DNA of 64,000 nt from an uncultured Bacteroidales bacterium (GTDB lineage: Bacteria > Bacteroidota > Bacteroidia > Bacteroidales > UBA932), in NCBI GenBank assembly GCA_949286415.1, contig CASEBV010000006.1:121119-185118 (forward strand). Reading direction: 5' to 3'. Both the position numbers and the translations under genes were made by a program. Positions 9,301 through 19,282 of this stretch are shown here, one piece after another (position 1 is the stretch's first letter; the number at the start of each line of letters is the position of its first letter). Under the pieces are notes generated by a model. It had not been told where the DNA came from and did no database searches. It was given only the letters and a program-made list of their open reading frames with translations.

Positions 9301-12300
9301 GCAAGTTTTTTCAATGCATTGTATGCGCTGCCCACCGAAGGAATGTTTCTGACCACAAGGCGCAGTCTGTTGTCAGGCTGCTTGAGTTCGAATATCCTTG
9401 AATTTCTGTTCACGGCATCAAGCACATCTGCAAATTTCCTTGACCTGTAATATTTTGAAAGGGGATTCATGATAAAGAAAGCTATCATTATGCCGTTCTT
9501 TATTATGATTTTCTCAAAGCCCAGTCTCTCTCCGAGATTCCTTATCTTCACTATATCAAAGAGTCTGGATGTCTCTTCAGGCATCCTTCCGAACCTGTCT
9601 TCCATTCTCTGCCTCATTCTCTCTATTTCCCTGTCGTCGGAAATAGAATCAAGTTCTTTGTATATCCTTATCTTTTCAGCGGATACATTGACATAGCTGT
9701 CAGGAATCAATGCCTCGAGGTCAGTGTCGACCATACAGTCGGATATGCATGTGTCAGCCTTTGAGGAAGCGGCGATTCCTGTCTCCACCCCAAGTTCTTC
9801 CATAGCTTCCGACAATATCTTCTGATAGGTCTCGAGCCCCATGTCAGATATGAAACCGCTCTGTTCGGCGCCGAGCAAATTGCCGGCTCCCCTTATGTCA
9901 AGGTCCTGCATGGCTATGTTGAATCCGCTTCCGAGATCAGAGAATGCCTCTATTGCCTTGAGCCTGCGCCTGGCATCATCCGTCATTGAAGTCATAGGAG
10001 GTACAACAAGATAGCAGAATGCCTTCTTGTTGGAACGTCCTACCCTTCCCCTGAGCTGATGGAGGTCACTCAACCCTATGTTCTGGGCCTGATTGATGAT
10101 GATGGTATTCGCATTCGGTATGTCAAGACCGTTCTCGATGATTGTAGTGCAGAGCAGAAGGTCATAGTCACCGGCCATAAAGTCAAGAATCTTGTTTTCA
10201 AGTATCTTGGGTTCCATCTGGCCATGAGCCACACATATCTTCATGTCGGGTATCATCCTGTGCAGAATATCCGCTATCGGCTGAAGTTCCTCCACCCTGT
10301 TATGGACGAAGAATACCTGACCTCCCCTGTTGAGTTCATAATTTATGATGCCCTTTATCTCATCATTGTCAAAAAGCATTATCTCCGTCTGCACTGGTAT
10401 CCTGTTCGGAGGAGGAGTATTTATTATGGAAAGATCACGGGCCCCGAGAAGGGAGAACTGCAGCGTCCTCGGTATCGGTGTGGCCGTAAGGGTAAGAGTG
10501 TCGACGGAAAGCTTCATCTGTTTCAACTTTTCCTTTGCACTTACTCCGAATTTTTGCTCTTCATCTATTATCAGAAGGCCCAGGTCCTTGAATTCAAATC
10601 CTTTTCCGAGGAGCTTGTGTGTTCCTATCACTATGTCAAGCGTGCCTTTTCTGAGTTTTTCCTGAATCTCAGATATCTCTTTTGAAGTCCTCAGGCGGCT
10701 GACATAATCTATTGAACATGGAAAATCCTTCAGCCTTCCTGAAAATGTATTGAAATGCTGCAGAGCCAATATAGTTGTGGGAACAAGGACAGCCACCTGC
10801 TTGCTGTCAGCCACTGCCTTGAACGCAGCCCTTACTGCAACTTCAGTCTTTCCGAAGCCTACATCACCGCATACAAGCCTGTCCATGGGACAATCATCCT
10901 CCATGTCATGCTTCACAGCCTTCACAGCCTTTTCCTGATCAGGTGTATCCTCATACATGAACGAAGACTCAAGCTCCTCCTGAAGATATGAATCAGGAGA
11001 GAAAGCGAAGCCTTTGGCAGCCTTTCTCTTGGCATAGAGCTGAATGAGTTCCTTGGCTATGTCCTTGACTTTGGATTTGGTGCTGTTCTTGAGATTCTGC
11101 CAGGTCTTCGAGCCGAGTTTGTTGATTTTCGGAGGTTCGGAATCCCTGGACTTGTATCTTGATATCTTGTGCAGGGCATGTACAGACACGAAGACCGTAT
11201 CATTGTCCTTATATGATATCTTCACCACCTCATGCACCCTTCCCTTGTCATCCTTCATCTTTACGAGACCTCCGAAAATCCCTATTCCATAGTCTATATG
11301 GACTACATAGTCTCCTATATTGAATGCAGTCAGGTCATTAATGGTGAGCTGTTCACTCTTTTCAACGGTTCTTCTGATGCTTACTCTGTGGAATCTGTCG
11401 AAAATCTCATGGTCAGAATAACAGCATATCCTGTCCTCACTGTCAATGAAGCCGCTGTGGATATTTTTTCCTGAACAGAATTCCGGCAAAAGTCCGCTGC
11501 TTTGGGAAAGGATGGAACGCAGGCGCTCAAGCTGCGATTCCTTTTCCCCGAAGATATACACCTTGTATCCGGATTCCATTTTCTCCCTTATGTCAGCGGC
11601 AAGAAGGTCAAAATTCTTGTTGAACGAAGGCTGCGGGGCAATATTGAATCTAATCACATCCTTGTCACGGACAGATACGGGAGTATCAGTGAAGACATGC
11701 CTGAAAGAAAGCAATGAATTGAAGAAAGGACGGTCTCTGTACATGTCCGATGAATCCAGCCATACCGTACTTCCTTCAGGAAGCCTTTCTCCAATAAGTG
11801 AATCCGGATTGCCGTCAGCGGATGTGAAATCAGGAAAAATCTCGGCTTCATCAACTTTAGCGACTGACAGCTGGGTATTGCAGTCAAAGACATTGATACT
11901 TTCTATCTCATCCCCGAAAAATCCTATCCTGTAAGGATTATTGTACGAGTATGAGAATATGTCTATGATTCCTCCCCTTACCGCAAACTGTCCCGGAGAA
12001 GAGACAAAGTCCACTCTCTCGAATCCCTTTGAAAAAAGAGATTCTATGATGTCATCATGATTGATTTCTTCCCCCGCTTTCAGTTTCAATATCTCCGCGC
12101 CTATTTTTCGGGAATCCGGAATGCCTTCTTCAAGAGCCTGGGGATATGACACTATGACAAGCAGGTCATCCCCTGAATACTCGGCTATCCTGCCTATTGC
12201 CGCAGTCCTCTGGACCCTAAGGGAAGATCTGTAGTTGCTCCGTTCGAGACTTCTGCCGGAATCAGGAAGAAAGAATACCCTGTCACCTTCTATAAGATTA

Positions 12301-12488
12301 TAGAAATCAGCGGCACAATATTCGGCAGACTCCCGGTCAGGCAGAACCACCAGATTGATTCCGGTCTTCATCACGGAAGAAAGGACAAACCATCTTGCTG
12401 AAAAGAAAAGTCCGGAACAATATATTTCATTCGAATCTTCCAGCCTTGCCGAAAGTTCTGAAGATGTCTTCTCGGATATGTCCATCAT
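9297..12488 (-). CDS. mfd: Transcription-repair coupling factor Mfd
   Basis: This is a 1063-residue SF2 translocase that removes RNA polymerase stalled at lesions and recruits UvrA. In order it shows a UvrB-like N-terminal part (GGIIDIFSYSYNNPYRIGFFGDEIESI), an RNA-polymerase-interaction domain (LTAFNIGDYVVHIDYGIGIF), helicase motifs CGDVGFGKTEVAVRAAFKA (Walker A), IIDEEQKFGV (Walker B), TLTATPIPRTL and LRGRVGRSNKKAFCYL, and a C-terminal TRCF domain. It is slightly shorter than E. coli Mfd (1148). It is divergent from ruvB across an AT-rich gap and is followed by coaX. Confidence 0.97.
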   Translation of the reverse strand: MMDISEKTSSELSARLEDSNEIYCSGLFFSARWFVLSSVMKTGINLVVLPDRESAEYCAADFYNLIEGDRVFFLPDSGRSLERSNYRSSLRVQRTAAIGRIAEYSGDDLLVIVSYPQALEEGIPDSRKIGAEILKLKAGEEINHDDIIESLFSKGFERVDFVSSPGQFAVRGGIIDIFSYSYNNPYRIGFFGDEIESINVFDCNTQLSVAKVDEAEIFPDFTSADGNPDSLIGERLPEGSTVWLDSSDMYRDRPFFNSLLSFRHVFTDTPVSVRDKDVIRFNIAPQPSFNKNFDLLAADIREKMESGYKVYIFGEKESQLERLRSILSQSSGLLPEFCSGKNIHSGFIDSEDRICCYSDHEIFDRFHRVSIRRTVEKSEQLTINDLTAFNIGDYVVHIDYGIGIFGGLVKMKDDKGRVHEVVKISYKDNDTVFVSVHALHKISRYKSRDSEPPKINKLGSKTWQNLKNSTKSKVKDIAKELIQLYAKRKAAKGFAFSPDSYLQEELESSFMYEDTPDQEKAVKAVKHDMEDDCPMDRLVCGDVGFGKTEVAVRAAFKAVADSKQVAVLVPTTILALQHFNTFSGRLKDFPCSIDYVSRLRTSKEISEIQEKLRKGTLDIVIGTHKLLGKGFEFKDLGLLIIDEEQKFGVSAKEKLKQMKLSVDTLTLTATPIPRTLQFSLLGARDLSIINTPPPNRIPVQTEIMLFDNDEIKGIINYELNRGGQVFFVHNRVEELQPIADILHRMIPDMKICVAHGQMEPKILENKILDFMAGDYDLLLCTTIIENGLDIPNANTIIINQAQNIGLSDLHQLRGRVGRSNKKAFCYLVVPPMTSMTDDARRRLKAIEAFSDLGSGFNIAMQDLDIRGAGNLLGAEQSGFISDMGLETYQKILSEAMEELGVETGIAASSKADTCISDCMVDTDLEALIPDSYVNVSAEKIRIYKELDSISDDREIERMRQRMEDRFGRMPEETSRLFDIVKIRNLGERLGFEKIIIKNGIMIAFFIMNPLSKYYRSRKFADVLDAVNRNSRIFELKQPDNRLRLVVRNIPSVGSAYNALKKLA

Positions 12489-12831
12489 TTAACGAATATT
12501 GTTGACAACTTGTTGAAAACTCTCATAAAATATGTTGAAAACCTGTTGAAAAAGCACTGAATAAAAATTCAAAAATACATTATGAAATGAAAATAATCTT
12601 TACATACTCCGCGTAAATCAGAAATCAAAATTTGTCACCAACAATCTCTGAAAAGTTTCCATTATGGTTATCAACATTTCTGCTATATTATAATTGATTG
12701 TAAATTACTTCAATATAAATTTTATCAACATTTCAACACCAGTATAATCACAATAAAGAAAAATATAAAAAGATTATATTTGTATGTTTTTATGATGATG
12801 ACCGCATAACTGCGGACAAAAAATTGACAAG
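12489..12831. other. AT-rich intergenic region with DnaA-box-like cluster (candidate oriC)
   Basis: This 343-bp gap contains no gene. It holds TGTTGACAA (12500), TGTTGAAAA (12511, 12533, 12544), TTATCAACA (12668, 12722) and ATTTCAACA (12730). In the forward sense these are six TTnTCAACA 9-mers plus one variant. The first four point one way and the last three the other. They differ from the classic DnaA box TTATCCACA mainly at one central base. A very AT-rich stretch lies at 12678-12722. The gap also marks the change from mostly minus-strand genes to mostly plus-strand genes. DnaA binding and origin function are inferred, not shown. Confidence 0.55.
12775..12782 (+). promoter_or_regulatory. 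Promoter -7 element for ruvB
   Basis: TATATTTG matches TAnnTTTG, about 50 nt before the ruvB ATG at 12832, at the right edge of the DnaA-box-like cluster. Confidence 0.5.
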
Positions 12832-13860
12832 ATGAACGGACATTTTGACCCCCATGATGTAAATTCGGACAAAGATAAGGAATTTGACGGAATCATAAGG
12901 CCTCAGGAACTTGAAGACTTCACCGGGCAGGAAAAGACTGTGGCCAATCTTAAGATATTCATCAAAGCCGCCAAAATGAGAGGGGAGTCCCTTGACCATG
13001 TGCTCTTCCACGGGCCTCCGGGACTCGGAAAGACTACTCTTGCGCATATCATAGCGAATGAACTTGGAGTCAGCATGAAGGTCACTTCCGGGCCGGTGCT
13101 GGACAAGCCCGGGAACCTTGCCGGGCTTCTGACTTCGCTTGAGGAGGGTGATGTGCTTTTTATAGATGAGATACACCGCCTTGCCCCGGAAGTTGAGGAG
13201 TACCTTTATTCCGCAATGGAAGATTTTGTCATAGACATAATGATAGACAAGGGACCTGGTGCACGGTCTGTGCGGATTTCACTGAACCCTTTCACCCTTG
13301 TCGGGGCGACCACCAGAAGCGGTCTGCTTACTTCCCCTTTGAGAGCAAGGTTCGGAATTACCTGTGCCCTTGAGTATTATGACACACCGACCCTCGTACA
13401 TATAGTAAAGAGAAGCGCATCCATCCTTAAGATAGGAATAGAAGAGGATGCCGCATACGAGATTGCACTCCGGAGCCGTGGAACACCCCGTATCGCCAAT
13501 TCTCTGCTCAGGAGGGTCAGGGATTTTGCCCAGGTCATGGGCAACGGACATATTGACATTGCAATAGCGAAATATGCCCTTGATGCATTGAACATAGACA
13601 AGCGTGGACTTGATTCCATAGACAACAAGATACTCAGGACTATAATCACCAAATTCAAAGGCGGTCCCGTCGGGGCGAATACCATAGCGACTGCAGTCGG
13701 TGAAGATCAGGGGACTCTTGAGGAGGTCTATGAGCCGTTCCTTATAAAGGAAGGCTTTATTATCAGGACTCCAAGAGGCAGGGAGGCAACTGAACTTGCC
13801 TACAGTCATCTCGGGATAGAAATGTGCGGGACTCCCGAGGCAGATGCCACATTGTTTTAG
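12832..13860 (+). CDS. ruvB: Holliday junction helicase motor RuvB
   Basis: This 342-residue AAA+ ATPase drives branch migration together with RuvA. Walker [10 protein letters not shown] lies at residues 61-69, Walker B with DEIH at 112-115, and sensor [18 protein letters not shown] follows. A C-terminal winged helix contains [14 protein letters not shown]. All catalytic elements are present. ruvA is also in the window (22857-23444, opposite strand); ruvC is not. The downstream hydrolase starts 22 bp after the stop. Confidence 0.98.
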   Translation: MNGHFDPHDVNSDKDKEFDGIIRPQELEDFTGQEKTVANLKIFIKAAKMRGESLDHVLFHGPPGLGKTTLAHIIANELGVSMKVTSGPVLDKPGNLAGLLTSLEEGDVLFIDEIHRLAPEVEEYLYSAMEDFVIDIMIDKGPGARSVRISLNPFTLVGATTRSGLLTSPLRARFGITCALEYYDTPTLVHIVKRSASILKIGIEEDAAYEIALRSRGTPRIANSLLRRVRDFAQVMGNGHIDIAIAKYALDALNIDKRGLDSIDNKILRTIITKFKGGPVGANTIATAVGEDQGTLEEVYEPFLIKEGFIIRTPRGREATELAYSHLGIEMCGTPEADATLF

Positions 13861-13882
13861 AGAAATTTCATCTGTTCCGGAT

Positions 13883-15130
13883 ATGAGATTGCTTCCGTAT
13901 ATCATATTTACATTAGCGGCAATTGTCCTGTGCCATACCTCAGATGCCTGTACGGCTGTAATAATTTCCGGCAAAGCCACTGCTGACGGGCGCCCCCTTA
14001 TGTGGAAGAACCGCGATTCCGGCTTTCCTGACAACAATATAAGGCATTTCAAGGGAGAGATTCACTCATTTGTGGGTCTTGTCAATTCCGGCTCTGAAGG
14101 CGGCGAGGTCTGGGCCGGTGTCAATACTGCCGGATTTGCAGTGATGAACACCGCATCATACTGTCTGAAGGACGATGATGTGCCTGCTTCACAAATGGAC
14201 AGGGAGGGGAGAGTCATGTACAGGGCTCTTGAAATATGTTCCACACTCGCTGATTTTGAACATTTTCTTGATACTTTGCGTCGTCCGATGGGAGTGGAGG
14301 CTAATTTCGGATGCATCGATGCACATGGAGGTGCCGCATGGTATGAGACTGACAATGATTCATGGCATAAAATTGATGTCAACGGGAGCAGAGACGGTTT
14401 TGTCGTCGTCACCAATTTTTCTGTTTCCGGCCGTCCTTCAGGATGGAAGGGAGTGGAAAGATACATGACGGCCCAGGCTGTTTTCAATGAAATAAAGGAC
14501 GAAGGTGCCCTGTCCGGTATATTGCCTGCCGATATAATGGACAGACTTTCGAGGTCTTATCGTCATGAAGTGCTTGGAATAGACTTGATCAGGGATTCAT
14601 CTGCATTTTTTTCAAGTACTTCGGGGCTTTTCGTGGACCAGGATTTCATACCGAGAAATTCCACTTCTGCATCAGTCATCATCAGCGGTGCCGCATCCGG
14701 TGGTAATCCGCTTTCCTGTGTGCTTTGGGCAGCCCTCGGCTATCCCTCATGTTCTGTGCTGGTTCCCGTTCCGGTATCTGCCGATGACCATGTTCCAGAT
14801 GCGCTGAAACTTTCCCCGGAAGAGTCTGACAGTACTTTCTGCGGCCTTTCCGCAATTCTCAAGAAGAATTTCATCTTCAGGTCTGATGTAAGCAGCATGT
14901 CACATTATATGGACCTCAGGCCCGTGCTTGCCGGAGTTGGCGGATATCCGTCAATGCTGTCTTGCTGCAGGGAGGCAGACTGCAAGATATATTCTGTCTT
15001 TCATCCTCTGTTTGCCGGATATGTGTCGGGAGCAGCAGGGGAGGAAGAGTATCTTTCAGGTTATGATTCAATATCCGATTCATTTTATGGGATATATCTT
15101 GAATATTTTGAAGGTTATATACATCTTTAA
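13883..15130 (+). CDS. Secreted Ntn hydrolase, C45 / linear amide C-N hydrolase family
   Basis: I choose the ATG at 13883 rather than 13844 because it starts a clean signal peptide (MRLLPYIIFTLAAIVLCHTSDA), giving 415 residues. Removal after Ala22 exposes Cys23, followed by TAVIISGKATADGRPLMWKNRD. This is the N-terminal nucleophile layout of C45/choloylglycine-type amidases, with the conserved Arg (NRD) nearby. Later blocks GVNTAGFAVMN and EANFGCIDAHGGAAWYETD fit the family. Such enzymes cleave or transfer acyl groups on amides, such as bile-acid conjugates, acyl amino acids or beta-lactam side chains, and the substrate here is not determinable. It probably shares the ruvB transcript. Confidence 0.82.
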   Translation: MRLLPYIIFTLAAIVLCHTSDACTAVIISGKATADGRPLMWKNRDSGFPDNNIRHFKGEIHSFVGLVNSGSEGGEVWAGVNTAGFAVMNTASYCLKDDDVPASQMDREGRVMYRALEICSTLADFEHFLDTLRRPMGVEANFGCIDAHGGAAWYETDNDSWHKIDVNGSRDGFVVVTNFSVSGRPSGWKGVERYMTAQAVFNEIKDEGALSGILPADIMDRLSRSYRHEVLGIDLIRDSSAFFSSTSGLFVDQDFIPRNSTSASVIISGAASGGNPLSCVLWAALGYPSCSVLVPVPVSADDHVPDALKLSPEESDSTFCGLSAILKKNFIFRSDVSSMSHYMDLRPVLAGVGGYPSMLSCCREADCKIYSVFHPLFAGYVSGAAGEEEYLSGYDSISDSFYGIYLEYFEGYIHL

Positions 15131-15188
15131 TTGCTAATTAGCCTAAAATTGATTAAAATTGTGCCGAAATTTCATTAATCGATATAAA

Positions 15189-17135
15189 ATGGCCGAAAAA
15201 CTAATTTCTAAGATTCCTGAGGGTCCTTTGTCTGAAAAATGGACAAAGCATAAATCTCAGCTTCGTGTTGTCAATCCAGGCAACAAGAGGAAAATCGAGA
15301 TTATTGTCGTCGGAACCGGTCTGGGCGGGGCATCTGCAGCTGCTACGCTCGGTCAGCTCGGTTATAAGGTGAAGGTGTTCTGCATCAGTGATTCCCCTCG
15401 CCGTGCACATTCCATTGCAGCACAGGGAGGTATCAATGCAGCCAAGAACTACCAGAGTGACAATGACTCGGTTTACCGTCTTTTCTATGAGACCATCAAA
15501 GGTGGAGACTACCGCAGCCGTGAGGCCAATGTTTACCGTCTTGCCGAAGTGAGCGGAAATATCATTGACCAGTGCGTTGCGCAGGGTGTTCCGTTTGCCC
15601 GCGAATACGGCGGACTTCTTTCCAACCGCTCATTCGGCGGTGCGCAGGTAAGCCGTACGTTCTATGCAAGAGGCCAGACAGGACAGCAGCTTCTTCTCGG
15701 AGCATATGCCGCAATGAACCGTCAGATAGCAGAAGAAAATGTGGAGAGTTTTCCGCGTCATGAAATGCTTGATGTGGTTCTTGTCAACGGCGAGGCAAAG
15801 GGAATCATCGCAAGGAATCTTGTTACAGGAGAAATTGAAAGATTCGGCGCCCATGCTGTAGTGATTGCTACCGGCGGATACGGCAATACATACTTCCTTT
15901 CTACAAATGCCATGAACAGCAATGGTTCCGCTGCATGGCAGTGCTACAAGAAGGGAGCTTATTTTGCAAATCCTTGCTTTGCTCAGATACATCCTACATG
16001 TATTCCTGTCCATGGTGACCAGCAGTCAAAGCTGACTCTTATGTCCGAGTCGCTCAGGAATGACGGCCGCATCTGGGTTCCTAAGAAGATGGAGGATGTG
16101 ATGAGACTTCGCAGAAAGGAAGTGAAGCCGTCACAGATTCCTGAGGAAGACCGTGACTATTATCTTGAGCGCAGATATCCTGCATTCGGAAACCTTGTTC
16201 CGCGTGATGTGGCTTCACGTGCCGCCAAGGAGAGATGTGATGCAGGCTTCGGCGTCAATGAGACTGGACTTGCGGTATTCCTTGACTTCAGCACTGCAAT
16301 TGCAAGGCTCGGTGAGGACAAGATACGCGAAAGATACGGAAACCTCTTCCAGATGTATCAGAAGATTACTGATACCAATCCTTATAAGGAGCCAATGATG
16401 ATATATCCGGCCATACATTATACTATGGGAGGCCTTTGGGTAGATTACAATCTCCAGACTACGATTCCTGGACTTTATGCAATCGGAGAGGCCAACTTCA
16501 GTGACCATGGCGGAAACCGTCTCGGTGCTTCTGCCCTTATGCAGGGACTTGCAGACGGATATTTCATACTTCCTTACACTATCGGAGACTATCTTGCTGG
16601 ACAGTTCAAGTACCCTGTTCCGGATACAAATGCTCCTGAGTTTGTGGAGGCAGAGAACACAGTCAGGGCTAAGATTGACAAGCTCATGTCCATCAAAGGC
16701 AAGCATACTGTAGACGAGATTCACAAGAAACTCGGCCACATCATGTGGGAATATGTCGGTATGGCCCGTAATGAGGCAGGCCTCAAGAAGGCAATAGAGA
16801 TGATAAAGGAACTCCGCAAGGAATTCTGGAGTGATGTCTATGTCGCAGGCGAAAAGGACAATTTCAACCAGGAGCTTGAAAAGGCTCTCAGACTTGCCGA
16901 TTTCCTTGAGATAGGTGAGCTTATGGCCCGTGACGCCCTTCACCGCAAAGAGTCCTGCGGAGGACATTTCCGTGAGGAGATGCAGACTGAGGACGGCGAG
17001 ACCAAGCGCGACGACGAGCATTTCATGTATGTCGCAGCATGGGAGTACAAGGGAGACGAAAAGGAGCCTGAGCTTCACAAGGAGCCTCTCGTCTATGAGA
17101 ATATCAAGATAGCTACCAGAAACTATAAAGACTAA
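15189..17135 (+). CDS. sdhA: Succinate dehydrogenase / fumarate reductase flavoprotein subunit
   Basis: The start at ATG 15189 gives 648 residues ([10 protein letters not shown]). A GTG at 15159 would add ten residues with no domain value. Subunit A carries FAD and interconverts succinate and fumarate. The FAD-binding [13 protein letters not shown] is followed by [11 protein letters not shown], whose His is the expected covalent FAD ligand. Substrate-site blocks [12 protein letters not shown] and [12 protein letters not shown] come later. In anaerobic Bacteroidales this complex mainly reduces fumarate. sdhB follows after 5 bp. No cytochrome b subunit gene is next to the pair, although Bacteroides places it directly upstream. 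Confidence 0.95.
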   Translation: MAEKLISKIPEGPLSEKWTKHKSQLRVVNPGNKRKIEIIVVGTGLGGASAAATLGQLGYKVKVFCISDSPRRAHSIAAQGGINAAKNYQSDNDSVYRLFYETIKGGDYRSREANVYRLAEVSGNIIDQCVAQGVPFAREYGGLLSNRSFGGAQVSRTFYARGQTGQQLLLGAYAAMNRQIAEENVESFPRHEMLDVVLVNGEAKGIIARNLVTGEIERFGAHAVVIATGGYGNTYFLSTNAMNSNGSAAWQCYKKGAYFANPCFAQIHPTCIPVHGDQQSKLTLMSESLRNDGRIWVPKKMEDVMRLRRKEVKPSQIPEEDRDYYLERRYPAFGNLVPRDVASRAAKERCDAGFGVNETGLAVFLDFSTAIARLGEDKIRERYGNLFQMYQKITDTNPYKEPMMIYPAIHYTMGGLWVDYNLQTTIPGLYAIGEANFSDHGGNRLGASALMQGLADGYFILPYTIGDYLAGQFKYPVPDTNAPEFVEAENTVRAKIDKLMSIKGKHTVDEIHKKLGHIMWEYVGMARNEAGLKKAIEMIKELRKEFWSDVYVAGEKDNFNQELEKALRLADFLEIGELMARDALHRKESCGGHFREEMQTEDGETKRDDEHFMYVAAWEYKGDEKEPELHKEPLVYENIKIATRNYKD

Positions 17136-17140
17136 TTGAA

Positions 17141-17920
17141 ATGGATTTGACTTTGAAAGTATGGCGTCAGAAAAATGCCAAGACAAAAGGACGTTTTGAG
17201 ACATATAAGGTCAAGAACATATCTCCGGACAGTTCTTTCCTTGAGATGCTCGATATCCTTAATGAACAGCTCATCCATGAAGGTATGGATCCGGTGGCTG
17301 TTGAGAAAGGATGCCAGAGCAGAGGTCCAGTATCATTTGACCATGACTGCCGCGAGGGTATCTGCGGAGCATGTTCACTCTATATCAACGGAAGGGCCCA
17401 TGGACCTGACGATGAAGTGACTACATGCCAGCTTCATATGCGTAAGTTCAAAGACGGAGACACTATCACCATAGAGCCTTGGAGGAGTAATGTATTCCCT
17501 GTAATCAAGGATCTTGTAGTAGACCGCAAGGCATTTGACAAGATTATGCAGGCTGGAGGATATGTATCAGTCAATGTGGGAGGAGTTCCTGACGGAAATG
17601 TCATTCCTATTTCCCATGAAACTGCCGAAGAAAGCATGGATGCTGCTGCATGCATCGGATGCGGTGCCTGTGTTGCAACCTGCAAGAACGGTTCGGCAAT
17701 GCTCTTTGTGGCTGCCAGGGTAAGTTCTCTTGCGCTTCTTCCTCAGGGAAGAGTAGAGGCTGCGAAGCGTGCAAAGGCAATGGTTGCCAAGATGGACGAG
17801 CTCGGATTCGGCTCATGCACCAATACCCGTGCCTGTGAAATGGAATGTCCGAAGCATGTTACCATCTCACACATTGCAAGACTCAACAGGGAGTTTATCT
17901 CAGCAAAGTTCAAGGAATAG
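17141..17920 (+). CDS. sdhB: Succinate dehydrogenase / fumarate reductase iron-sulfur subunit
   Basis: This 259-residue protein carries electrons between the flavoprotein and the quinone site. A plant-type [2Fe-2S] motif lies in [19 protein letters not shown] with a later Cys (TTCQLH). The C-terminal ferredoxin domain has [14 protein letters not shown] and [12 protein letters not shown], giving ligands for the [4Fe-4S] and [3Fe-4S] centres. It lies 5 bp after sdhA and is followed by a strong hairpin terminator, so the transcript ends without a membrane-anchor gene. Confidence 0.96.
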   Translation: MDLTLKVWRQKNAKTKGRFETYKVKNISPDSSFLEMLDILNEQLIHEGMDPVAVEKGCQSRGPVSFDHDCREGICGACSLYINGRAHGPDDEVTTCQLHMRKFKDGDTITIEPWRSNVFPVIKDLVVDRKAFDKIMQAGGYVSVNVGGVPDGNVIPISHETAEESMDAAACIGCGACVATCKNGSAMLFVAARVSSLALLPQGRVEAAKRAKAMVAKMDELGFGSCTNTRACEMECPKHVTISHIARLNREFISAKFKE

Positions 17921-17941
17921 GACATTCCTTGTTCCATAAAA

Positions 17942-17983
17942 TTAAAGAGGCCGGTTCGTTTGAGTCGGTCTCTTTAATTTTTT
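17942..17983 (+). terminator. Terminator of sdhAB
   Basis: Twelve-base arms TTAAAGAGGCCG (17942-17953) and CGGTCTCTTTAA (17966-17977) pair with one G-U and are followed by a T run. This is a standard intrinsic terminator between convergent sdhB and hflX. Confidence 0.85.
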
Positions 17984-18002
17984 ATCAATAGCCTGAAGTT
18001 TT

Positions 18003-19184
18003 TTACCAGAGAAAATTATTGAAAGGATAGCGTCCGGCATGGATTTCCGCCACCATTTTATACAGGTCGGCGCGGAGCTTGTCTATTCCGATTCTGTTTT
18101 TGGCCGAGATGAATATGCATGGTGTATTCTCCTTTGCTATCCAGCTTCTCTTGAACTCTTCAAGTGTGTAATTTTCCTGCTTTTTAGGCTCAAGGGAAAA
18201 CTCGTCGTATTCTTTGTATCTGTAAGCATCTATTTTGTTGAAAACGACGAATACGGGCTTTTCTGCGGCATTTATGTCTTTCAGTGTCTGTTCCACCACA
18301 TGCATCTGTTCCTCGAAGTTAGGATGCGATATATCCACTACATGCATGAGTATGTCGGCTTCACGGACTTCGTCAAGAGTGCTCTTGAATGCTTCCACTA
18401 GTTGAGTCGGCAGCTTGCGTATGAATCCTACGGTATCACTCAGAAGGAACGGAACATTTTCAATCACGACTTTCCTGACAGTGGTGTCAAGTGTTGCAAA
18501 CAATTTGTTTTCTGCAAATACATCACTTTTTGCAAGCAGGTTCATCAGGGTACTTTTGCCGACATTGGTGTATCCTACGAGTGAAATCCTTACAAGAGAG
18601 CCTCTGTTTCCCCTTTGTGAGGCCATCTGCTTGTCTATTTTCTTGAGCTGTTCCTTGAGTTTTGCGATTTTGTCCTGGATGATACGCCTGTCTGTTTCTA
18701 TCTGTGTTTCACCAGGTCCCCTCATTCCTATTCCTCCCTTCTGTCTCTCAAGATGCGTCCACATTCTTGTGAGGCGAGGAAGAAGGTATTGGTATTGAGC
18801 AAGTTCAACCTGTGTTTTAGCATAGGCTGTCTTTGCTCTCTGTGCAAATATGTCCAAAATGAGGTTTGTCCTGTCCAGTATCCTGCAGTTCAGCTCCCTC
18901 TCTATGTTCCTTAGTTGAGTAGGGGAGAGTTCGTCGTCGAATATGGCCACATCAGTGCCGTTTTCGTTGATGAAATTCTTTATTTCCTCAAGCTTTCCGC
19001 TTCTGATGTATGTGCGGCTGTCAGGTTTGTCCACTTTCTGAATGAATCTTTTCTGTCCTTCAGCACCTGCTGTCTCAGCAAGAAATTCAAGTTCATCCAG
19101 ATATTCAAGTATCTGTCTTTCATCGTCATTCTGTTTTATTACACCGATGAAGACTGCCTTTTCTCTATATCTCTCTTCACTCAT
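18003..19184 (-). CDS. hflX: GTPase HflX
   Basis: This 393-residue protein is a ribosome-binding GTPase that splits stalled 70S ribosomes during stress. The N-terminal HflX domain includes SGKLEEIKNFI (glycine-rich region) and RGPGETQIETDRR. The G domain has GYTNVGKST at residues 204-212, DTVGF and NKID. All G motifs are intact. It is convergent with sdhB and lies downstream of tonB, separated by a hairpin. Confidence 0.96.
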   Translation of the reverse strand: MSEERYREKAVFIGVIKQNDDERQILEYLDELEFLAETAGAEGQKRFIQKVDKPDSRTYIRSGKLEEIKNFINENGTDVAIFDDELSPTQLRNIERELNCRILDRTNLILDIFAQRAKTAYAKTQVELAQYQYLLPRLTRMWTHLERQKGGIGMRGPGETQIETDRRIIQDKIAKLKEQLKKIDKQMASQRGNRGSLVRISLVGYTNVGKSTLMNLLAKSDVFAENKLFATLDTTVRKVVIENVPFLLSDTVGFIRKLPTQLVEAFKSTLDEVREADILMHVVDISHPNFEEQMHVVEQTLKDINAAEKPVFVVFNKIDAYRYKEYDEFSLEPKKQENYTLEEFKRSWIAKENTPCIFISAKNRIGIDKLRADLYKMVAEIHAGRYPFNNFLW

Positions 19185-19218
19185 CCTTAAGTATTTTTCT
19201 CATTTTATTCCCGACAAA

Positions 19219-19250
19219 AATAAGGATGACTCGACTGAGCCATCCTTATT
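19219..19250 (-). terminator. Terminator downstream of tonB
   Basis: Ten-base arms AATAAGGATG and CATCCTTATT flank a 12-nt loop just past the tonB stop. On the minus strand the hairpin is followed by a T-containing stretch (TTTTTGTCGGG). Confidence 0.65.
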
Positions 19251-19282
19251 GATTGATATGTCCTGTCGGATATGGCGGCACT

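Noticed and set aside
12500..12552. Tandem TGTTGAAAA repeats as a short CRISPR array or transposon end
   Set aside because: Repeats are only 9 bp, unevenly spaced, lack uniform spacers, and have inverted partners to the right. There are no cas genes or transposase.
13883..15130. Bile salt hydrolase as the specific product
   Set aside because: The Ntn nucleophile and fold are clear, but the family covers many amidases and I cannot see substrate-specific residues. I kept the family name only.
16215..17204. Long minus-strand frame opposite sdhA
   Set aside because: Antisense shadow of a strongly conserved gene, with no recognisable domain.
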